From Candidatus Parcubacteria bacterium (GTDB lineage: Bacteria > Patescibacteriota > Patescibacteriia > Patescibacteriales > UBA12075), in assembly GCA_023140595.1 (NCBI GenBank), contig JAGLLI010000079.1:1-10851 (forward strand): a stretch of DNA of 10,851 bases, read 5' to 3'. This document shows, piece by piece, positions 1 through 6,124 of this stretch. The notes beneath the pieces are model-generated. The model was given only the letters and a program-made list of their open reading frames with translations, did no database searches and was not told where the DNA came from. Made by a program: the position numbers and the translations under genes. Position 1 is the stretch's first letter, and every line of letters begins with the position of its first letter.

Positions 1-427
1 GCCAATGGGATTTTCTAAGCAAATAACTAAACGGAACAAATAAATTTCCGGTTATTTTATGAGGATTTTCATTAAAAAGCTCGCCAACCAGTTCTCCGTA
101 ATAATCTCCGTCTTCAAGCCCGCTTAACCAGCCTTTTTGAATCGCTTTTGCGATTCCTTCCATGCATGCCCCGTCCCATCTTGTTTGAGCTACTGATTGC
201 GGAAAAATGAATTTTTCGTTTTTTCTGTTAAATACTCGCTTTATTTTTCCTTCCTTAATTCGCAAACAAACATTTGTGCCGTCAATTTTATCAACCGCCT
301 TTACTCCGGCATCTTGAAAAACCCATTCATAATCAGGGTCAATTTTGGAAGTAAGCAGATAATCTTCACCTACCATCTTGCGCGCAAAAGGAGTCTGCAA
401 TTTTGGAAAATCTTTTATTTTTTGCAT
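1..427 (-). CDS. RNA ligase-family nucleotidyltransferase, N-terminal part (truncated by window edge)
   Basis: Reading the minus strand from the ATG at 427 gives 142 uninterrupted residues that run off the left edge, so the C-terminus is missing. Residues 47-52 read KIDGTN, the nucleotidyltransferase motif I (KxDGxx), whose lysine (K47) would carry the covalent AMP. It is followed by a basic RVFNRKNEKF stretch (64-73), and residues 110-115 read YGELVG, matching the motif IIIa region of RNA ligases of the RNA_ligase Pfam group. Enzymes of this fold seal nicked or broken RNA using ATP: they adenylate the lysine, pass AMP to the 5' phosphate, then join the ends. The real substrate is unknown. 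The start is the only ATG before motif I at a sensible distance; no Shine-Dalgarno precedes it. The gene is divergent from the coiled-coil gene at 573. mRNA capping enzymes and DNA ligases share motif I, but the YGELVG context favours RNA ligase. Confidence 0.8.
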   Translation of the reverse strand, partial: MQKIKDFPKLQTPFARKMVGEDYLLTSKIDPDYEWVFQDAGVKAVDKIDGTNVCLRIKEGKIKRVFNRKNEKFIFPQSVAQTRWDGACMEGIAKAIQKGWLSGLEDGDYYGELVGELFNENPHKITGNLFVPFSYLLRKSHW

Positions 428-515
428 ATATTTTAAAAATTAATAATTTATTTTTTTATATTAACATAAAAACAAGAATAAAAGTAGGGGTACGAATTCA
501 GCTAAATAATAAAAT

Positions 516-544
516 TTGACATCAAATCAAATATTTGATAAATT
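516..544 (+). promoter_or_regulatory. Promoter of the coiled-coil gene, with embedded palindrome
   Basis: A perfect -35 hexamer TTGACA (516-521) lies 17 nt upstream of a weak -10 TAAATT (539-544). This would place the start of transcription near 551, about 20 nt before the ATG at 573. The spacer contains a perfect palindrome (see the next entry). No other equally good -35 is present in the intergenic region. The -10 matches consensus at only four of six positions. Confidence 0.5.
526..539. promoter_or_regulatory. 14-bp perfect palindrome, candidate operator
   Basis: ATCAAAT followed directly by ATTTGAT forms a perfect 14-bp palindrome between the -35 and -10 elements of the promoter. The half-site ATCAAAT recurs as direct copies at 521-527 and 554-560, so four half-sites fall in 40 bp. 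The position and symmetry are those of a repressor operator. AT-rich sequence makes chance palindromes more likely, and no regulator gene is recognisable next to it. Confidence 0.4.
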
Positions 545-572
545 TAATATGTAATCAAATAAAAAAATAATC

Positions 573-905
573 ATGCAAAATGAACCAAGCAATAAAGATA
601 TATTAGAAGCTATAAATGCTTTTTCAACATATAATAAAGATATATTAGAAGCGATAAACATTTTTTCAACTGAAGTTGATAAGCGTTTTAACAAAATTGA
701 GAGCACAATGGTTACTAAATATTATCTTAATGATAAGCTTGATGAAAAACTTGCGGATTTGCGCGGTGATTTGGTTGTCTTGGTTAGGAAAGAAGATGTT
801 AAAATGAAAAAATTAATTGATATATTAAAAAAACGCGATTTATTAAATGATACTGAATTTAATGAAATAATGTCAATGGAACCATTTCCGCAATTGGCTT
901 TGTAA
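573..905 (+). CDS. Small coiled-coil protein of unknown function
   Basis: This 110-residue, highly charged protein has no signal peptide and no membrane segment. Residues 7-20 (NKDILEAINAFSTY) are repeated almost exactly at 21-34, followed by a heptad-like stretch (VDKRFNKIES) and a second helical segment rich in Lys, Asp and Leu (about 50-100). It ends EPFPQLAL. The pattern of short K-D-I-L, VDKRF and LDEKLADLR helices resembles small coiled-coil proteins that occur in many copies in Patescibacteria genomes and have no assigned function. The ATG at 573 has no Shine-Dalgarno but lies a proper distance from a promoter at 516-544, and the gene ends before a hairpin terminator, so it is a monocistronic unit. 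It is divergent from the RNA ligase gene, but nothing seen links them functionally. A short oligomerising or antitoxin-like role cannot be excluded, though no DNA-binding motif is visible. Confidence 0.75.
   Translation: MQNEPSNKDILEAINAFSTYNKDILEAINIFSTEVDKRFNKIESTMVTKYYLNDKLDEKLADLRGDLVVLVRKEDVKMKKLIDILKKRDLLNDTEFNEIMSMEPFPQLAL
591..674 (+). repeat. 42-bp in-frame tandem duplication
   Basis: Two copies of a 42-bp unit lie back to back, at 591-632 and 633-674. The first 20 bases are identical (AATAAAGATATATTAGAAGC) and the rest differ by a few substitutions. The unit is 14 codons, so the duplication keeps frame and adds two helical turns-worth of the NKDILEAIN motif to the encoded protein. 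Confidence 0.85.
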
Positions 906-926
906 AAAAATTATTATAAATATTTT

Positions 927-952
927 AAAAACGGTCTAACGGCTGTTTTTTT
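927..952 (+). terminator. Intrinsic terminator after the coiled-coil gene
   Basis: A stem pairs AACGGTC (930-936) with GGCTGTT (941-947), including two G-U pairs around a four-base loop. A-T pairs from 927 extend it, and it runs into a T-tract (946-952). It lies about 25 nt after the stop codon at 905 and before the uvrA promoter, as expected for a terminator of the upstream gene. The stem is weak. Confidence 0.55.
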
Positions 953-994
953 ATACAAAATTTTTTACTAAAATCCATAAAAACGCAATTTCGC

Positions 995-1023
995 TTGCAA
1001 AAATCAAAAATTCCGTGTATAAT
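995..1023 (+). promoter_or_regulatory. uvrA promoter (sigma70-like)
   Basis: TTGCAA (995-1000), a 17-nt spacer and a perfect TATAAT (1018-1023) form a strong housekeeping promoter. Transcription would begin near 1030, leaving a leader of roughly 27 nt before the uvrA ATG at 1057. No LexA-like operator was recognised here, so SOS control is not evident. Confidence 0.7.
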
Positions 1024-1056
1024 AAAACCCGTTATTAAAAATAAAACCTTACATAA

Positions 1057-3969
1057 ATGGCGAAATCTAAAAATAATAATTTTATTAAAATTAAAGGCGC
1101 TCGCGTTCATAATTTGAAAAATATTAATGTGGAGATTCCGAGGAATAAATTTGTGGTTATTACCGGGCTTTCCGGTTCTGGAAAATCTTCATTAGCTTTT
1201 GACACTATTTACGCCGAAGGGCAAAGACGATATGTTGAGTCATTATCAGCTTACGCTAGGCAATTTGTCGGACTTATGGACAAGCCGGATGTTGACTTGA
1301 TTGAAGGACTCTCGCCCGCGATATCAATTGATCAAAAAACCGCGCCGCGCAATCCTCGCTCAACAGTCGGCACGGTTACGGAAATATACGACTATATGCG
1401 CCTTTTGTACGCCCGCATCGGGGTCCCGCACTGTCCGGATTGCGGCAAAAAAATTCGCCAATATACGGTTGATGAAATAGTTGAACAAATCAATAAAAAT
1501 TTTTTAGACCAAGAAACGATTATTCTTGCACCAATTGTTAAAGATAAAAAAGGCGAACATAAAAATATTCTGGACGGAATCGCCAGGGCCGGCTTTAGCC
1601 GTTTACGTTTTGACAAGGTTATTTACACTTTGGAAGAAATAGAAGATATGGACGTTAACAAGCAAAAAAAACATACGGTTGAAATTGTGATTGATCGCGT
1701 AAAAATTAAAAAAAATAAAGAAGACCAAGCGCGTTTAACGGAAGCAATTGAAAAAGCGCTTGATTTATCCAACGGATTGGTAACAGTATTACCGGCAACC
1801 CAACAATCATCTTCCAACGGCAACGAAACCGCCAAACAAAAAAGATCCAATAAAAAAACAAGTGAAATCACTTATTCAAAATTATTCGCCTGCCCTGATT
1901 GCGGAATCAGCCTTGCTGAATTGGAACCGCGTAATTTTTCTTTTAACTCTCCGCATGGAGCTTGCGAGGAATGCGCAGGCATAGGCACTAAATTGGAAAT
2001 TGATCCGAAATTAATCGTTAATACCAATCTGACAATCGCGCAGGGCGGAATTAAAGCCTGGTCGCATGGAACCGCAAACGGGCAAACTTGGCTGATGCGC
2101 ATTTTAGGAACTGTTGCCGTTAAAAACGGCTTTGATTTAAATACGCCAATCAAAAATTTAAACAAAAAACAGCTTAATATTGTTTTTTACGGCACCGGCG
2201 ATAAAAATTATAATGTTGATTATGACAGCGATCGTTTTTCAGGAGAAATGAACACCGGTTTTGAAGGCGTAATTCCCAATCTGGAAAAAAGATACAATCG
2301 CACAGAATCGGACTGGGTTAGAAAAGATATTGAGCAATATATGCGCGTTTTAATTTGCCCCAAATGCAAAGGACAAAGACTTAAAAAGGAAGTTTTGGGC
2401 GTAAAAATTCTTGGCAGTTCCATTCATGATGCCAGCATTAAGACGATCAATGAAGCAAAAAAGTTTTTTTGCTCGCTTGAAACCGCGAAGGAACTGAGCG
2501 CTCGCGATAAAAAAATAGCCAATCAAATAATCAAGGAAATTTGCGTGCGGCTTGATTTTCTTCTTAACGTCGGCTTGAATTATTTAACTCTAAACCGCGC
2601 CGCAAATACCCTTTCCGGCGGCGAGGCCCAGCGCATACGGCTGGCAAATCAAATCGGCACATCATTGGTCGGTGTTTTATATATTTTAGACGAACCGTCA
2701 ATCGGTTTGCACCAAAGAGATAATAAAAAATTAATTTCCACTATTAAAAAATTAAGGGATATCGGCAATACGGTAATCGTGGTTGAACATGACGAGGAAA
2801 CTATGATGTCCGCGGACTGGATTATTGATGTTGGACCGGGCGCGGGCGCCAGAGGCGGAGAGATTATCGCGATCGGAACTCCAAAGCAGATTAAAAAATC
2901 AGCCAAATCTTTAACAGGACAATATCTTGCAGGCAAAAAATCAATTCCGGCTCCAAGCAAATACCGCTTAGGACTAAAGCAATCAATCAAAATCATCGGC
3001 GCGTCTGAACATAATTTAAAAAATATTGACGCAAATTTTCCTTTGGGAAAATTCATAGCCATTACCGGCGTATCAGGATCAGGCAAATCCACTTTGATGA
3101 CTGATATTTTGGCAAAAGCCTTAAACAAAAAATTCTACCGCGCCAAAGCAGAAGCAGGAGCGCACAAGCGAATTGAAGGGCTTGGCTTTATTAATAAAGT
3201 AATCAACATTGACCAATCGCCTATCGGACGCACTCCCCGCTCCAATCCTGCCACATACACAGGCGCTTTCACTCCTATCCGCGATTTATTCGCGCAATTG
3301 CCGGAAGCGAAAATCCGCGGCTACAAAGCCGGTCGTTTTTCCTTTAACGTTGTCGGCGGCCGCTGCGAGGCATGCTCCGGCGACGGCATGGTAAAAATTG
3401 AAATGCAGTTTTTGCCTGATGTTTACGTTGAATGCGAAGTCTGCCACGGACGCAGATACAATAAAGAGGCTTTGGATATTTATTATAAAGAAAAAAATAT
3501 CTCCGATGTGCTAGATATGACGATTGAGGAGGCTATGGAATTCTTTAAAAATATTCCGGCAATCCATATAAAAATGAAAACCTTGCACGAAGTTGGACTG
3601 GGCTATATTAAACTCGGGCAATCCGCCACCACTCTTTCCGGCGGAGAAGCCCAGCGCGTCAAGCTGGCAACTGAGCTTTCACGCCGCGCGACAGGCAAAA
3701 CTTTATATATTTTAGATGAACCGACAACCGGCCTCCATTTTGAAGATATTAAAAAACTTTTAAACGTCCTAAATAAACTGGTTGACAAAGGCAATACTGT
3801 ATTAATTATTGAGCATAATTTGGACGTAATTAAATCTGTTGACCATATCATTGACTTGGGTCCTGAAGGAGGCGATAAAGGCGGAAAAATCGTAGCGCAG
3901 GGAACGCCGCAAGAAGTGGCAAAAACCAATACGCATACAGGGAAATTTTTGAAGAAAGTGTTAAAATAA
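1057..3969 (+). CDS. uvrA: UvrABC excinuclease subunit A
   Basis: UvrA is the damage-recognition ATPase of nucleotide excision repair; as a dimer it loads UvrB at lesions. The 970 residues contain two ABC ATPase modules. Module I has Walker A GLSGSGKSS (37-45, K43), the signature LSGGE (519-523) and Walker B ILDEPS around D545. Module II has Walker A GVSGSGKST (671-679), LSGGE (860-864) and Walker B around D887. Zinc-type cysteine pairs are all intact: C126/C129, C279/C282 with C303/C306, C434/C437, and C770/C773 with C793/C796, the last in the family-typical CEAC...CEVC hairpin with KIEMQFLPDVY between. The length is slightly above the usual ~940. The excess sits mostly in a hydrophilic Ser/Asn/Lys-rich insert at about 246-270, just before the first zinc module. 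It has its own promoter and no Shine-Dalgarno. uvrB and uvrC are not in the window. Identification is firm. Confidence 0.98.
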   Translation: MAKSKNNNFIKIKGARVHNLKNINVEIPRNKFVVITGLSGSGKSSLAFDTIYAEGQRRYVESLSAYARQFVGLMDKPDVDLIEGLSPAISIDQKTAPRNPRSTVGTVTEIYDYMRLLYARIGVPHCPDCGKKIRQYTVDEIVEQINKNFLDQETIILAPIVKDKKGEHKNILDGIARAGFSRLRFDKVIYTLEEIEDMDVNKQKKHTVEIVIDRVKIKKNKEDQARLTEAIEKALDLSNGLVTVLPATQQSSSNGNETAKQKRSNKKTSEITYSKLFACPDCGISLAELEPRNFSFNSPHGACEECAGIGTKLEIDPKLIVNTNLTIAQGGIKAWSHGTANGQTWLMRILGTVAVKNGFDLNTPIKNLNKKQLNIVFYGTGDKNYNVDYDSDRFSGEMNTGFEGVIPNLEKRYNRTESDWVRKDIEQYMRVLICPKCKGQRLKKEVLGVKILGSSIHDASIKTINEAKKFFCSLETAKELSARDKKIANQIIKEICVRLDFLLNVGLNYLTLNRAANTLSGGEAQRIRLANQIGTSLVGVLYILDEPSIGLHQRDNKKLISTIKKLRDIGNTVIVVEHDEETMMSADWIIDVGPGAGARGGEIIAIGTPKQIKKSAKSLTGQYLAGKKSIPAPSKYRLGLKQSIKIIGASEHNLKNIDANFPLGKFIAITGVSGSGKSTLMTDILAKALNKKFYRAKAEAGAHKRIEGLGFINKVINIDQSPIGRTPRSNPATYTGAFTPIRDLFAQLPEAKIRGYKAGRFSFNVVGGRCEACSGDGMVKIEMQFLPDVYVECEVCHGRRYNKEALDIYYKEKNISDVLDMTIEEAMEFFKNIPAIHIKMKTLHEVGLGYIKLGQSATTLSGGEAQRVKLATELSRRATGKTLYILDEPTTGLHFEDIKKLLNVLNKLVDKGNTVLIIEHNLDVIKSVDHIIDLGPEGGDKGGKIVAQGTPQEVAKTNTHTGKFLKKVLK

Positions 3970-3981
3970 TATTTTTCACCA

Positions 3982-4010
3982 TTGCATAAAACCCAAAAAA
4001 GTTATAAAAT
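3982..4010 (+). promoter_or_regulatory. Probable promoter of the glycosyltransferase gene
   Basis: TTGCAT (3982-3987), a 17-nt spacer and TAAAAT (4005-4010, five of six matches) lie in the 73-nt gap after uvrA. The start point would be near 4017. No convincing uvrA terminator is visible in the gap, so read-through from uvrA is also possible. Confidence 0.45.
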
Positions 4011-4042
4011 ATATAGTATTGATAATAAATAAAATAATCCCC

Positions 4043-5392
4043 ATGAAAAAAATCGCGATTTGCCATTATCGGGTCGGAGGAACCGACGGCGTGTCTTTGG
4101 AAATAGAAAAAAGAAAAGCAATTTTGGAAAAACACGGGTATAAAGTAAAATTAATTGCCGGCGGCAGAAGCAACGGGGCTGATTATACCATTAAAGAAAT
4201 GGAATGGGATAACGGCACAATTCCCATTATTAAAGAAAACGGCTTTATTCATTTTGGCCGTAATGATTTAAGCGCGCAAGAATTAAAAAGAAAAATGAAT
4301 AAAGTTTCTTTGCTGATTGAAGAAAAACTTGAAGAAATTCAAAAAAAAGAAAAATTTGATTTGTGCCTAGTGCATAACATTTTTTCTTTTGGCGGACATA
4401 TTGCCGCGGCAAAAGCATTTAGCAAATGGATAAACAGACACAGATTGCCGACTCTTGCGACTCATCATGACTTTTTTTGGGAAAGAAAAGAATTTGAAAT
4501 ACCCATTAACGAATACTTGCGCAGTTATTTAAAAAAATTCATGCCGCCAAAATCCCCGTATATCAAGCATATTGTAATTAATTCCTTGGCTCAAAAAGAA
4601 CTAAGAAGACGAAACAATATAGAATCCCGCGTTATGCCTGATGTGTTTGATTTTAATCAAAGACCTTGGATAAAAGATAAATTTAACAGTGATTTTTTGC
4701 GAGAATTTGATATTAAGGCAAATGATTTAATAATTTTGCAAGCCACACGAGTTATACCGCGCAAGGGTATTGAGTTAGCCTTTGAATACGCGACAGCCTT
4801 ACAGCAAAAGATTAAAAAATTGCGCGGAAAAAAAATTTACAATAATAAAAGACTGTCAATTAACCCGAGAATAACCTTAATACTTGCAGGATACGCCGAA
4901 GATGAAAAAAGGGATTATTTATTTAAACTAAAATCAAAAGCCTTTGACAGCCGGCTTAATGTTAAATTCATTTCCGGGCATGTAACATCTTGCAGAAAAT
5001 TCAGCCATGGCATAAAGACTTATTCGCTTTGGGACGCTTATGTTTACGCCGATATTATCAGCTTTCCAAGCGTTTGGGAAGGCTGGGGCAACCAATTTAT
5101 TGAAGCTATTTTCGCGAAAAAACCGCTTGTTATACACGAATATCCGGTTTACGCGAAAGATATCAAACAGGAAGGATATGAAATTATCTCTTTGGGCAAC
5201 AATTCCGTAAAAAAAGATGAAGACGGTCTTTACACGCTTCCGCAGGAAAACATTGACAAGGCAGTCAAACAAACGTTTGAATGGTTAAGGGATAAAAAAT
5301 TGCAAAATAAACTTGAGAAAAATTTTCAAATTGGAAAAAAATATCATGATTATGAAGTTTTGGAGAGATTTTTGATTGATAATATTGGATAA
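4043..5392 (+). CDS. GT-B fold glycosyltransferase (GT4-like)
   Basis: This 449-residue cytoplasmic enzyme lacks a signal peptide and membrane segments. Its N-terminal domain starts with a Rossmann strand (KKIAICHYRVGG) and the loop TDGVSLEIEKRK (14-25), which would bind the acceptor. The C-terminal domain has the donor-binding elements of family 4: RVIPRKG with K241, and an EGWGNQFIE block (346-354) whose glutamates E346 and E354 fit the EX7E motif that positions the nucleotide sugar. Such enzymes transfer a hexose from a nucleotide sugar to a sugar, glycerate or lipid acceptor; the substrate here is not determined. The opening HYRvGgTDGVSLEiEk pattern recalls sugar-glycerate transferases from memory, but this is only a suggestion. 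I prefer the ATG at 4043 to the in-frame TTG at 4019, because a promoter start near 4017 would leave almost no leader and 4043 begins directly with the first strand. It follows uvrA on the same strand and converges on the hydrolase gene. Confidence 0.88.
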   Translation: MKKIAICHYRVGGTDGVSLEIEKRKAILEKHGYKVKLIAGGRSNGADYTIKEMEWDNGTIPIIKENGFIHFGRNDLSAQELKRKMNKVSLLIEEKLEEIQKKEKFDLCLVHNIFSFGGHIAAAKAFSKWINRHRLPTLATHHDFFWERKEFEIPINEYLRSYLKKFMPPKSPYIKHIVINSLAQKELRRRNNIESRVMPDVFDFNQRPWIKDKFNSDFLREFDIKANDLIILQATRVIPRKGIELAFEYATALQQKIKKLRGKKIYNNKRLSINPRITLILAGYAEDEKRDYLFKLKSKAFDSRLNVKFISGHVTSCRKFSHGIKTYSLWDAYVYADIISFPSVWEGWGNQFIEAIFAKKPLVIHEYPVYAKDIKQEGYEIISLGNNSVKKDEDGLYTLPQENIDKAVKQTFEWLRDKKLQNKLEKNFQIGKKYHDYEVLERFLIDNIG

Positions 5393-5418
5393 CCCCGCCC
5401 CTCGCGAGGAGCGGGGTT
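5391..5418. terminator. GC-rich bidirectional terminator hairpin between convergent genes
   Basis: An 8-bp perfect stem pairs AACCCCGC (5391-5398) with GCGGGGTT (5411-5418); the loop contains a further self-complementary CCTCGCGAGG (5400-5409). The hairpin fills the 25-bp space between two convergent stop codons and overlaps both of them. Only a three-base T run follows on the plus strand and two on the minus, so termination would depend on the unusually strong stem. It stands out as a GC island in AT-rich DNA. Confidence 0.7.
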
Positions 5419-6062
5419 TACAACCCCAAAATCACCAATTCCATATCTTCCGCCGGCAGTTCTTTTTTACTGATTTTTAATTTTTCTTCTTCCGTTGGCT
5501 TAATGCCGAGTTCTTTAATAAATTTATCAACGCCGTCAATATCCATTTTTAAACCGTGAATTTTGTAATGCATCGGAATGACGATGCGCGGTTCAATTTG
5601 ACTGACAACCTCAACAGCCTTTTTGGCGTCTATGGTATATTTGCCACCTACTGGAATTAATAAAATATCGGTTCCGGACAATACTTCCAGCTGTTTATTA
5701 TCCAAAATATGCCCCAAATCGCCTAAATGCGACACAGAAATATTGTCAATTTCAAAACGATACATCACATTTACGCCTCTTTCTTTGCCTTGTTTTTCGT
5801 CATGAAAAGATTCTACTCCTTTAATACCGATGCCTTTAATATCATATTCGCCGGCAGTATTAATAATAAACGGTTCGCCGCGCAAAGCCTTTACATTATT
5901 ATGATCATAATGATCGTGGCTGACTGTGACGATATCAGCTTCAAAATTGGGAGCGCGCAAGCCGATTTTATTTTCAAACGGATCAGTCGTGATTGTTACT
6001 CCGTCAGCTCCTGTTTTGTCTTGAATTTTAAAACAAGAATGCCCTTGCCATGTTATTATCAT
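5418..6062 (-). CDS. Metallo-beta-lactamase-fold hydrolase (UlaG/Lactamase_B_3-like)
   Basis: The 214 residues form a compact single-domain metal-dependent hydrolase with the opening MIITWQGHSCFKIQ that is typical of the UlaG-like / UPF0173-like branch. The metal ligands are all present: HDHYDH (H49, H51, D53, H54), H112 or D115 in SHLGDLGH, and H165 in PMHYK. The length matches this small branch, which lacks added beta-CASP or MutL-like domains, so an RNase J or RNase Z role is unlikely. The substrate is unknown; family members hydrolyse phosphodiester or lactone bonds. There is no signal peptide, so it acts in the cytoplasm. The ATG at 6062 lies 62 nt after the ftsK stop on the same strand, with a hairpin between and no convincing promoter, so it may be the last cistron of the ftsK transcript. 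No Shine-Dalgarno is present. Confidence 0.88.
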   Translation of the reverse strand: MIITWQGHSCFKIQDKTGADGVTITTDPFENKIGLRAPNFEADIVTVSHDHYDHNNVKALRGEPFIINTAGEYDIKGIGIKGVESFHDEKQGKERGVNVMYRFEIDNISVSHLGDLGHILDNKQLEVLSGTDILLIPVGGKYTIDAKKAVEVVSQIEPRIVIPMHYKIHGLKMDIDGVDKFIKELGIKPTEEEKLKISKKELPAEDMELVILGL

Positions 6063-6079
6063 ATTTTTGTGAATTATCC

Positions 6080-6103
6080 GCCCAAGGAAAATCAGCCTTG
6101 GGC
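6080..6103 (-). terminator. Hairpin between ftsK and the hydrolase gene
   Basis: GCCCAAGG (6080-6087) and CCTTGGGC (6096-6103) form a perfect 8-bp stem with an 8-nt loop in the 62-nt gap. Neither strand has a T-tract directly after it, so it is a poor intrinsic terminator. A partial terminator, an RNA-processing or 3'-end stabilising stem for ftsK, or a regulator site are alternatives. Confidence 0.4.
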
Positions 6104-6124
6104 TGAAAAATTATTAATTATATT

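Noticed and set aside
197..436. Plus-strand open frame of 79 codons
   Set aside because: It lies antisense to the RNA ligase gene, whose motif-bearing minus frame explains the region.
6073..6101. Promoter for the hydrolase gene (GATAAT at 6078-6073, minus)
   Set aside because: The -35 position reads CCAAGG and falls in the hairpin stem, so no usable -35 exists.
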